Source: Verrucomicrobiota bacterium (GTDB taxonomy: Bacteria > Verrucomicrobiota > Verrucomicrobiia > Opitutales > Opitutaceae). From it: 16,785 nucleotides of DNA. Below the pieces are notes generated by a model. The model did not search any database. It saw nothing but the letters and a program-made list of their open reading frames with translations, and had not been told where the DNA came from. The DNA is taken from contig JAEWNN010000006.1 in NCBI GenBank assembly GCA_023457035.1, positions 1 to 16,785 on the forward strand, given 5' to 3'. Within the stretch, counting starts at the first letter, position 1. Each line of letters opens with the position of its first letter. Both the position numbers and the translations under genes were made by a program. This document shows, piece after piece, positions 1 through 6,375 of the stretch.

Positions 1-1070
1 AACTTCGCGACGGTCTCGGGCGACCAGCGGCGGATCTCCGCGGTCTTCGCGGCAAAGACCTGCGCGGCGAGCGTCACGTCACGCTCGAGCTCGCGTTGCG
101 CGGCCCGCACCGCGGCCTCGGCCTGGATCCGTCGCGCCTCTGCGGCGTCGACTCCCGCCCGCGGCGCGCGCGTGACCGGCAACGGCAGGCTCAGGCCCAC
201 GCCGACCGTCGTCTCGCGCCCGTCGCCGCCTTCGCGGGCGTAGAACGGGCTCACCGTCACCGCCGGATAACGCTCGTGCCGCGCGAGGCGCAACGCGAAG
301 CCCTCCCGCTCCAGCTCCAAGCGCCGGGAGCGGAACTCGAAGTTGTTCTCGCGCGCAGCGTCGAGCAGCGCGGCGAGTTCGGGAGCGTCGCCAAAGACCG
401 GAGCCGGCGGCGCGACGACCAGCGGCGCATCGGGGGCGAGCCCGCGCAGTTGGTTGAGTTCGAGCAGCGCGGCCTGCAGTTCCAGCTCGGCTGCGGTGGC
501 GCGGCGTTGGAGCACGAGTTCCTGCGCCTCGATCGCGCGCGTCTCCAGCTCGGGCGTGAGCCCGCCGGGTTCGCGGGCGAGCAACGACTCCTTGAGTGCG
601 GCGTAGCGGTCGGCCACCTCGCGCACGGCGGCGGCCTTCGTGGCAGCAGCGTGAAGGCCCAGCGCGAGCCCGCGGGCGCGGGCGGCGAGTTCGGCGCGGA
701 AACGCGCCAGCCCCGCCTCGGCGAGGGCGACATCGCGCTGGGCGACGGCCTTGCGCAGCGCGAGCCGGCCCGGCCACTCGAAGGTCTGCGCCAGCGAGAC
801 CGACCACACGGCGCCCTCGCCGGCGAGTTCGCCCCCGGCGGTGCGCACGCGTTTGCGGCCGAGCTCGACGGAAAGCTCGGGTGCAGCCGGGGCCGTGGTG
901 GCGCGCCCTTCGGCGCGCACCGCAGCGACTTCGGCCTCGTAGTAGCGCAGCTCGGGATGGCCGGCGGCGATCTCGGCGACAAGCGCCTCGATCGAGATCG
1001 GAGCAGGCGCAGCGACGGCTAGCGCCGCCGAAAAGGGAATCAGGGAAAGGAGAAGGAGACGTGAGGACAT
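1..1070 (-). CDS. TolC/CusC-family outer membrane efflux protein (3' end outside window)
   Basis: This is an uninterrupted 356-codon frame from an ATG at 1068-1070 that runs off the left edge. The product starts with a signal peptide (MSSRLLLLSLIPFSAALAVA) and is followed by Ala/Glu/Arg-rich helical stretches. Two similar halves show the outer-membrane-efflux pattern: HPELRYYEAEVAAVRAEG and QTFEWPGRLALRKAVAQR in the first, and ENNFEFRSRRLELEREG, RYPAVTVSPFYAREGG and VGLSLPLP in the second. Such proteins form the trimeric outer-membrane exit duct of RND-type exporters. CusC/CzcC-type members usually have a little over 400 residues, so roughly the last sixty are missing here. A small Cys/His-rich exported protein lies directly upstream on the same strand, which favours a heavy-metal exporter, but the membrane-fusion and RND genes would lie outside the window. 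Family assignment is strong; the metal substrate is inferred. No Shine-Dalgarno sequence is visible before the ATG. Confidence 0.88.
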   Translation of the reverse strand, partial: MSSRLLLLSLIPFSAALAVAAPAPISIEALVAEIAAGHPELRYYEAEVAAVRAEGRATTAPAAPELSVELGRKRVRTAGGELAGEGAVWSVSLAQTFEWPGRLALRKAVAQRDVALAEAGLARFRAELAARARGLALGLHAAATKAAAVREVADRYAALKESLLAREPGGLTPELETRAIEAQELVLQRRATAAELELQAALLELNQLRGLAPDAPLVVAPPAPVFGDAPELAALLDAARENNFEFRSRRLELEREGFALRLARHERYPAVTVSPFYAREGGDGRETTVGVGLSLPLPVTRAPRAGVDAAEARRIQAEAAVRAAQRELERDVTLAAQVFAAKTAEIRRWSPETVAK

Positions 1071-1186
1071 GGCTGTTGAACGGGGGGTTGGCCGGTGGTT
1101 CCGGCGCATAGTCGCGACCGGCCCTGCGGGCGCGGCGCGCACAAGCTCAGCGGACTCGTTCGAGCCCGCTCCGTTTCAACTGCGCC

Positions 1187-1588
1187 TCAGGGCGCGCGAG
1201 CCGGGGCGACTACGCGCTCCGCGGCGCGCCACAATCCGCCGATCTCCGGCGGTGCGGCCCGCCACGGCGTCACGCCGTTGGGCGATCCGACGTCGGCGAC
1301 GAGCACCGGCCGCAGGATCTCGAGCAGCGCAACGACCGGGACGCTCAGCACGGGAGCGGTCAACTCCTCGCGCGGCACCCCCGCGTCAAACGTCGCGCAA
1401 TGATCCAGCTCCTCGTGCCCGCCGGCCGTGGTCGTGTCGCTGCCGCAGCAGTCAACGACATCGAGCCAGCCCGAGGTCTCCACCGCGCAATGCAACGTGA
1501 CCGGCAGCCAGAGGGCGGCCAGCAACCACGCGAAGGCGATGAACACGCGACGGGACACGGGCGTGCATGAGACGGCGGCGCCGACCAT
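1187..1588 (-). CDS. small Cys/His-rich exported protein next to the efflux gene
   Basis: The product is about 133 residues from the ATG at 1588. A GTG at 1609 would add seven residues, and GTGs at 1558 and 1546 would give a more compact signal peptide. After a hydrophobic signal segment (VFIAFAWLLAALWLPVTLHC) come clustered Cys and His residues (DCCGSD, GGHEELDHC). A second hydrophobic stretch (VLSVPVVALLEILRPVLVA) follows, and the end reads LWRAAERVVAPARAP. I recall small proteins with this order (signal, Cys pair, Cys/His cluster, APPARAP-like end) beside czcC/cusC genes in Verrucomicrobia, but I cannot name a family. The gene ends 116 bases before the efflux ATG on the same strand, so co-transcription is likely. 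A periplasmic metal-binding or sensing role is inferred from the residues and the neighbour. Confidence 0.6.
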   Translation of the reverse strand: MVGAAVSCTPVSRRVFIAFAWLLAALWLPVTLHCAVETSGWLDVVDCCGSDTTTAGGHEELDHCATFDAGVPREELTAPVLSVPVVALLEILRPVLVADVGSPNGVTPWRAAPPEIGGLWRAAERVVAPARAP

Positions 1589-1615
1589 TGTCAATTCGCA
1601 GCAGCGCACCGGAGG

Positions 1616-1657
1616 CCGGTTGCCGGTAGTCGGTGGTCGGTGGCCGGTAGCCGGCGA
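1616..1657 (+). repeat. degenerate 7-base tandem repeat, six units
   Basis: Six consecutive heptamers read CCGGTTG, CCGGTAG, TCGGTGG, TCGGTGG, CCGGTAG and CCGGCGA (consensus CCGGTNG). They lie between the HDOD gene stop and the small Cys-rich gene. A second array with the same consensus on the opposite strand is at 6120-6168. Confidence 0.75.
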
Positions 1658-1669
1658 CGACTCACCGAC

Positions 1670-2512
1670 TTACGCCGCCACGGCCAGGATCGCGTCGGCC
1701 TTGTCCAGGCTCGCATCGACCTCGGTGAGGATCTCCGGCAGCTCGCGTTCGTCGATCCCCAGTGCATTCCAGACATCCGATACACTGCCCTCGGGCCGGT
1801 ACGCGGTGCCATGGTGTACGGCGTGCAGGTTGCAGACAAAGTCCGCCAGATAGACGATCTGCGCGGCCGGATCGCCCTCGCCGGCCGGGTCGTGATGCGC
1901 CGCCGTGGCCTGCACGAGCGACTCGGGCAGATGCCAGGTTTCCAGCAGCCGCGCGCCCACGTCGGCGTGGTCGGTGTCGATCATCTCGCGCTCGACCTCG
2001 AAGAGCGGCCGGCCGCTCTCGTGGGCGTTGGCGAGGATGCGGCCATAGCCCACGCCCAGCGTGCGGTCCAGCACCAGCATCCCGATGTCGTGCAGCAGGC
2101 CGGCGGCGTGCAGCTCGGAGGGGGAGACGACCGCCTTGCGCGCGCGCAGCTGGAGGATCTGCGTGGCCTGCGCCACCGCGAGGCAATGACGCCAATACTG
2201 CCGGTGGGAGAACTGCATCGGCCGCAGCGTGCGCATCAGCGACAGCGCGTAGACGACGTCGCGCACGCCGTCGATGCCGATGCGGATCACGGCCTCGGCG
2301 ATCGATTTCACGCCCTTGCCCCGGTAGTAGACCGAGTTGGCCAGCCGCAGCACGCGGGCGGAGACGGTGGCGTCGAGCATCGCCACCTCGGCGAGCTGCT
2401 CGGCCCGCACCCACTCGGTGCGCAACAGTTGCGAGAGCCGCAGCACCACCTCGGGCGCGGCGGGGAACCCGACGGAACCGAGTTGTTGGATATAGACTTC
2501 GCTGCTGCTCAT
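1670..2512 (-). CDS. HDOD domain protein
   Basis: The 280-residue product is almost entirely one HDOD domain. The N-terminal part (about 8-100) has the usual pattern: FPAAPEVVLRLSQLL, then DATVSARVLRLANSVYY, then SIAEAVIRIGIDGVRDVV. The HD-like core follows with GLLHDIG (His141, Asp142), HADVGARLLETWHLP (181-195) and an AHHDP segment (His206, His207). HDOD proteins are soluble cytoplasmic regulators linked to signalling, motility and stress. Many bind partners rather than hydrolyse nucleotides, although the HD pair and the later His residues are kept here. No fused GGDEF, EAL or receiver domain is present. This is one of the few genes here with a purine-rich stretch ahead of the start (AAAGGGGG, about 15 bases upstream). 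The phosphofructokinase lies 153 bases upstream on the same strand. Its target cannot be read from the sequence. Confidence 0.9.
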   Translation of the reverse strand: MSSSEVYIQQLGSVGFPAAPEVVLRLSQLLRTEWVRAEQLAEVAMLDATVSARVLRLANSVYYRGKGVKSIAEAVIRIGIDGVRDVVYALSLMRTLRPMQFSHRQYWRHCLAVAQATQILQLRARKAVVSPSELHAAGLLHDIGMLVLDRTLGVGYGRILANAHESGRPLFEVEREMIDTDHADVGARLLETWHLPESLVQATAAHHDPAGEGDPAAQIVYLADFVCNLHAVHHGTAYRPEGSVSDVWNALGIDERELPEILTEVDASLDKADAILAVAA

Positions 2513-2665
2513 CGGAGGCCCCCTTTATCGGCGCCCCGCGGAAAAAGCCGAATCGGGATTGGTAACAGTGCCGTGAATCCGCCGGGCGACAACAGGGCCC
2601 GGCAGATCGACCCGGCCACAACGCGCCGCCGGCGGAGCGGTGCAGCCAGCACCGCGCGTGCCCGC

Positions 2666-3925
2666 CTACTCGAACCGCGCCGGCTGCCCGGTGGCCGAGA
2701 GCACCGAGCGCCACATCGGGCTCTCGGGATCGACCCGCTTGCGCTGCGTCGCCAGCAGCTCGATCGGCACGTGCACGAACTCGTCGTGCAGCTGGCCGAT
2801 GACCAGACCGGTCTTGCCGGCCATCGCGGCGTGCGCCGCATGGCGCGCGAACTGGTCGCACAGGATCGCGTCCTCGGCATCGGCCGGCACGCTGCGCACG
2901 AGGTAGCTCGGATCGATGTAGCGGACCGTGGACTCGATCTGCTCGGCCTTGAAGAAGACCTCGATGCGCTCGCGCAGGAACGGCCCGATGTCCGCGAGCT
3001 TCGCGTTGCCCGAGGCGTCCGTGCCGGCGCCGCCGGAGAGCAGCTCCTGGCCCGCGCCCTCGGCGACAGCGATCAGCGCGTGGTTGCGGTCGAGCACCCG
3101 TTTCTTCAGCGCGGCGAGCAGCCCGCCGGGGCCGTCGAGCCGGAACGGCACCTCGGGGATCAGGCAGAAGTTCACGTCCTGGCTGGCGAGCGTCGCGCCC
3201 ACCGTGATGAAACCCGCGTCGCGGCCCATCAACTTCACGATCGAGACGCCGTTGCGCACGCTGTGCGCCTCGGTGTGCGCGCAGGTGAGCATGTGCGCTG
3301 CCTGCTCGACGGCCGTGAGGTAGCCGAAAGTCCGTGTCACGAAGGCCACGTCGTTGTCGACCGTCTTGGGGATGCCGACGACCGCGAGCGGATGGCCGCG
3401 CCGGCGCGCCTCCTGGAAAAGGTCGCGGCCGCCGCGCTGGGTGCCGTCGCCGCCGATGGTGAAGAGCATGTTCACCCCGAGCGCGATCAGGTGGTCGACG
3501 GCGAGGGCGGTGTCCACCGGGCCGCGCGAGGTGCCGAGCATCGTGCCGCCCTCGGTGTGGATCTTGTCGACGTGCTCGGCGGTGAGCCGCAGCGGCGGCC
3601 GGCCGCGGGCGGGATCGAGGCCGCGGTAGCCGTCGCGGAAGCCGAGGATCTCCGGCACCCCGTAGGCGTGGTGCAGCTCGAGGAAGAGCGAGCGGATGAC
3701 GTTGTTGATTCCCGGACACAACCCGCCGCAGGTCACGATGCCCGCGCGCACCCGCGCCGGGTCGAAGAAGAGCTTCGCGCGCGGGCCGGCCAGTTCGAAG
3801 CCGTCGTCGGCCGCCGCCGGCACCGCCGGATCGCGGACGAGCGCGGCGGGCACGCGCAGGTCGTCGCGCACGGTCTGGCGCAGCGGGGAGTCGAAGCGGG
3901 GGTCGCCGAGGGTGGTGATGGTCAT
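2666..3925 (-). CDS. 6-phosphofructokinase, probably ATP-dependent (plant/trypanosome-like type)
   Basis: The 419-residue cytoplasmic enzyme should phosphorylate fructose 6-phosphate to the 1,6-bisphosphate in glycolysis. I chose the ATG at 3925 (MTITTLGDPRFDSPL) because the open frame upstream of it is Arg/Cys-rich and unlike any PFK. Motifs in order are GGLCPGINNVIR (67-78), EGGTMLGTSRG, IGGDGTQRGG with GGDGT at 158-162, PKTVDND at 186-192 with catalytic Asp190, and LMGRDAGF. Known rules from the family: a Gly in GGDG favours ATP and an Asp there favours pyrophosphate, while a Lys before T(I/V)DND is common in pyrophosphate enzymes. Gly161 with Lys187 is the mixed signature known from ATP-using plant and trypanosome enzymes, so ATP is my first guess. 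The gene is divergent from the pantothenate kinase gene across 268 bases. Confidence 0.93.
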   Translation of the reverse strand: MTITTLGDPRFDSPLRQTVRDDLRVPAALVRDPAVPAAADDGFELAGPRAKLFFDPARVRAGIVTCGGLCPGINNVIRSLFLELHHAYGVPEILGFRDGYRGLDPARGRPPLRLTAEHVDKIHTEGGTMLGTSRGPVDTALAVDHLIALGVNMLFTIGGDGTQRGGRDLFQEARRRGHPLAVVGIPKTVDNDVAFVTRTFGYLTAVEQAAHMLTCAHTEAHSVRNGVSIVKLMGRDAGFITVGATLASQDVNFCLIPEVPFRLDGPGGLLAALKKRVLDRNHALIAVAEGAGQELLSGGAGTDASGNAKLADIGPFLRERIEVFFKAEQIESTVRYIDPSYLVRSVPADAEDAILCDQFARHAAHAAMAGKTGLVIGQLHDEFVHVPIELLATQRKRVDPESPMWRSVLSATGQPARFE

Positions 3926-4036
3926 GGCGGAGCGGGGATGATGACGGTGGAGCGCCGATCCGGCGCGGGCCCGTTGTGCCGGCAGCGCGCGGGCGTTTCG
4001 AGCACAACCTGCACAGCGGCAGATCCCGCGGTCGTG

Positions 4037-4058
4037 GCGCCGGCCGGCGTGCCGGCGC
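4037..4058. other. GC-rich perfect hairpin in a divergent promoter region
   Basis: The arms GCGCCGGC (4037-4044) and GCCGGCGC (4051-4058) are perfectly complementary around a 6-base loop. They sit in the 268-base region between the divergent phosphofructokinase and pantothenate kinase genes. There is no T tract. I see no convincing -35/-10 pair in this region on either strand. Confidence 0.4.
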
Positions 4059-4193
4059 AACCCGCTCCCGCCCGCCGGGAAACCGGCTCCGTCAATTTCC
4101 GGTTACGTTCGCACCGGAGTGGGCCCCGACCGGGGCGCGTGGCGAAGTTGTGGTGGCGCAGCGCCCGCCGGCCGGTTAACGATCCCGCCTGCC

Positions 4194-4943
4194 ATGCGCG
4201 TCCTGCTTCTCAACCTCGGCAACACCACGCTGCTCGGCGGCGTGATCACGCTCGGCCGGCTCGAACGCCGCTTCCGCACCCCGCTGGCCGACGTGCGGAC
4301 CGGGCCCAAGCTCCGCCGCTTCCTCGCCGCCGAGGTCCGCGGTCCGTTCGATCGCGCCGCGCTCTGCTCGGTGGTGCCCGAGCTCACGTTGCCCGCCTGC
4401 GCGGCGGTGAAACGCGCCCTCGGGGTGACCCCGCGGGTGCTGCGCGCCGAGAACGCCCACAGCCTGCGCATCGCCTACAAGCGCCCGCGCGAACTCGGCG
4501 CCGACCGCGTGGCCGCGGCCCTCGGCGCGCACACCAGCTACCCGGGCCGTGACAAGATCGTGGTCGATTTCGGCACCGCGACGACGGTGACGGCCGTGAC
4601 AGCCGACGGCACAGTGGCCGGCGGCGCGATCCTGCCCGGCTTCGGGCTGTGGGCGGAGATGCTCGCCGCGCGCACCGCGCAACTGCCGAAGGTCGGCGGC
4701 GGCGCCCCGCGCACCGCGGTGGGCCGCACCCCGCGGGAGGCGATCGCCGCCGGGCTACACTTCGGCCATGCCGGGGCGGTGCGGGAGCTGGTGACCCGGG
4801 TTTCCCGCGAAGTTTACGGCCGCAAACGCCCACTCGTGCTCGGCACGGGTGGAAACGCCGACCGGTTCCACCACGATAATCTCTTTGCCGAACACGTGCC
4901 CGATCTGATTCTTCTCGGCCTTCACGCGTTCGCCTATGCTTAG
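4194..4943 (+). CDS. coaX: type III pantothenate kinase (CoaX family), one active-site Asp replaced
   Basis: The 249-residue protein belongs to the ASKHA-fold CoaX family, which phosphorylates pantothenate in the first committed step of coenzyme A synthesis. The ATG at 4194 puts the phosphate-binding motif at the N-terminus as expected (MRVLLLNLGNTTLLGG). GADRV with Asp104 and VVDFGTATT with Asp125 are intact, followed by GGAILPGFGLWAEML and, near the end, VLGTGGNADRF. In the Thermotoga enzyme three Asp residues (6, 105, 125) matter; here the first is Asn7 (codon AAC) in a motif that should read D-x-G-N-T. The enzyme could be weakened, altered or inactive; the rest of the domain is well kept. 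The last eight bases overlap panD, so the two are translationally coupled and act in one pathway. Confidence 0.88.
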   Translation: MRVLLLNLGNTTLLGGVITLGRLERRFRTPLADVRTGPKLRRFLAAEVRGPFDRAALCSVVPELTLPACAAVKRALGVTPRVLRAENAHSLRIAYKRPRELGADRVAAALGAHTSYPGRDKIVVDFGTATTVTAVTADGTVAGGAILPGFGLWAEMLAARTAQLPKVGGGAPRTAVGRTPREAIAAGLHFGHAGAVRELVTRVSREVYGRKRPLVLGTGGNADRFHHDNLFAEHVPDLILLGLHAFAYA

Positions 4944-5307
4944 GAATTTCCTCCGCGCCAAGCTCCACCGTGCCGCCGTCACCGAGGCCGATCCCGACTA
5001 CGAGGGCTCGATCTCGATCGACCGCGCGCTCTGCCGGGAGGCCGGTCTGCTCGAGTTCGAACAGGTCGACATCTACGACATCAACAACGGCGCGCGCTTC
5101 ACGACCTACGTGATCTACGGCGAAGCCGGGCAGATCAAAATCAACGGCGCCGCCGCGCGTCTGGTCGATGTCGGCGATCGCGTGATCATCTGCGCCTACG
5201 TCGGACTCGAGCCCGGGGAGGTCGCCGCCCACTCCGCCCGCATCGTGCAGGTTGGGACAGACAACCGCGTCGTCTCGGTCCACACCAACGCCGTCCACCA
5301 GCCCTGA
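4936..5307 (+). CDS. panD: aspartate 1-decarboxylase precursor
   Basis: The 123-residue proenzyme makes beta-alanine from L-aspartate, a precursor of pantothenate and coenzyme A. All key residues sit at the usual positions: Lys9, the Gly24-Ser25 self-cleavage site within YEGSISID, and Arg54, Thr57 and Tyr58 in NNGARFTTYVI. The later GDRVIICAYV segment is also typical. Ser25 becomes the catalytic pyruvoyl group after self-cleavage. The start ATG lies inside the last codons of the pantothenate kinase gene (8-base overlap), which supports both the start choice and an operon. Length matches the family, which usually has 115-130 residues. The tail after about residue 115 (RVVSVHTNAVHQP) is variable. 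Confidence 0.96.
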   Translation: MLRNFLRAKLHRAAVTEADPDYEGSISIDRALCREAGLLEFEQVDIYDINNGARFTTYVIYGEAGQIKINGAAARLVDVGDRVIICAYVGLEPGEVAAHSARIVQVGTDNRVVSVHTNAVHQP

Positions 5308-5444
5308 GCTGGCGCCGCCCGGCGGCTCGGCCGTCTCGCCGGAGCGCCGCCGCACAACCGCGCGACGTCCGGTCGTCGGGCGCGCCCGCGGCCGCCGTTG
5401 CCCGCTGCGCGCCGACACCTCGCGAGCGCCGGCGACGCCCTGCC

Positions 5445-5459
5445 GCGAGAAAATCTCGC
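5445..5459. other. small hairpin upstream of the Gre-family gene
   Basis: GCGAGA (5445-5450) and TCTCGC (5454-5459) pair perfectly around an AAA loop. The hairpin lies in the 265-base gap between panD and the Gre-family gene. An A/T-rich TAAAAT at 5465-5470 follows and could be a -10 element, but no matching -35 is visible. The role is unknown. Confidence 0.35.
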
Positions 5460-5572
5460 CGCCCTAAAATCCGGGCTTGGCGCGGCAGCGCCGGAAGGTT
5501 TGCTTGGCCGCTTACCCCAGCGCTGCGCCACCCCGGACGCATCGCCCCCCCACCCAGCAACGACTCAGGACC

Positions 5573-6052
5573 ATGGACAAATCCGCCCTGCTGAAAGCGA
5601 TCGTCGACAAGTTGGCCAACGAACTCGCCCTGCAGAGTGAGGCGGCCGAGGACGCCCACAAGGAAGCCACCAACGACGAGAGCCGGGCCGAGGACCGCTA
5701 CGACATGCGCGGCCAACTCGCCGCCTACCTCGCCGCCGGGCAGGCCAAGCTGGCCGAGGAGGTCGCCGCCGCCATCGCCGCGTTCCGCAACATCGCCCTG
5801 CGAGTATTCAACCCGGGAGAACCGGCCGCGGTGGGCGCCGTGGTCCGGCTCGAGGCGCGCGGCGCGCAGAGCCTCTATTTCCTCGGGCCCGCCCACGGCG
5901 GCCTCGAGGTGGAGATCGACGGCGCCGAGGTGATGGTCGTCACCCCCTCCTCCCCGCTCGGCCGCTCGCTCATGGGCCGGCGCACCGGCGAACGCGTCGC
6001 GCTCCCCCAGGGTGCCCGCACCGTCGAGCATCTCATCGCCGCCGTGGAGTAG
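5573..6052 (+). CDS. GreA/GreB-family transcription elongation factor
   Basis: The 159-residue protein has an N-terminal helical hairpin (about 1-75) and a C-terminal FKBP-like Gre domain. The Gre signature SPLGRSLMGRRTGERVALP spans 127-145. The tip of the hairpin reads ATNDESRAEDRYDMRG (32-47), which is rich in Asp and Glu. Classical GreA carries its catalytic acids in a GDLSEN-type tip, which is absent here. The tip matches a GreA/GreB-like group often annotated only as elongation factor (an ATHEES-AENKYDTRG pattern, as I recall it). Such proteins enter the RNA polymerase secondary channel and may rescue backtracked complexes or tune initiation. The gene stands alone, 265 bases after panD, and a strong GC hairpin follows its stop. 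I avoid the symbols greA and greB because the tip differs. Confidence 0.87.
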   Translation: MDKSALLKAIVDKLANELALQSEAAEDAHKEATNDESRAEDRYDMRGQLAAYLAAGQAKLAEEVAAAIAAFRNIALRVFNPGEPAAVGAVVRLEARGAQSLYFLGPAHGGLEVEIDGAEVMVVTPSSPLGRSLMGRRTGERVALPQGARTVEHLIAAVE

Positions 6053-6060
6053 CGCGCCGC

Positions 6061-6088
6061 GCCCGCCCGCCCAACGGCGCGGGCGGGC
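6061..6088 (+). terminator. GC-rich hairpin after the Gre-family gene
   Basis: The arms GCCCGCCCGC (6061-6070) and GCGGGCGGGC (read as 6079-6088) form a 10-bp stem with an 8-base loop, starting nine bases after the stop codon. There is no T tract, so this is a terminator-like structure rather than a textbook intrinsic terminator. Confidence 0.45.
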
Positions 6089-6119
6089 CCGCCACCCGCG
6101 ACTGCATGGTTGGCCACCG

Positions 6120-6168
6120 CCACTGGCGACCGCCTACGGCCCACCGGTCACTGGCAACCGGCTACCGG
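6120..6168 (-). repeat. degenerate 7-base tandem repeat, seven units
   Basis: On the plus strand seven consecutive heptamers read CCACTGG, CGACCGC, CTACGGC, CCACCGG, TCACTGG, CAACCGG and CTACCGG (consensus CNACCGG). On the minus strand this is CCGGTNG, the same consensus as at 1616-1657. It lies between the Gre-family gene and the tRNA. Confidence 0.7.
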
Positions 6169-6233
6169 CGCCCGCCTCCCGCTTTGCGTTTGCCGCACGC
6201 CGCCCCGCCGCCCACCGTCGCGCCGGTCGCTTT

Positions 6234-6248
6234 CCCACGTGGAAACGT

Positions 6249-6251
<3 letters not shown>
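6234..6251 (+). other. hairpin overlapping the tRNA 5' end
   Basis: CCCACGT (6234-6240) and ACGTGGG (6245-6251) form a perfect 7-bp stem capped by GGAA, a GNRA-type tetraloop. The last three bases are also the first three bases (GGG) of the tRNA acceptor stem. In a precursor transcript this hairpin would compete with the outer acceptor pairs. Confidence 0.6.
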
Positions 6252-6324
<73 letters not shown>

Positions 6325-6375
6325 ACCCCGCATTTCCCGACTGACGCCCGGCGCGAGACCCGCTGCGCTGGCGGC

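Noticed and set aside
96..1022. Several frames over the efflux gene
   Set aside because: The minus-strand frame starting at 1070 encodes the recognisable efflux protein with a signal peptide. The others are out-of-frame or antisense.
1616..1657. CRISPR array
   Set aside because: The units are 7 bases with no spacers, and no cas genes are present.
1640..4552. Open frame of 970 codons on the plus strand
   Set aside because: It lies opposite the HDOD and phosphofructokinase genes and runs into the pantothenate kinase gene. The translation is Arg/His/Ala-rich with no domain, so it is an antisense artefact of G/C-ending codons.
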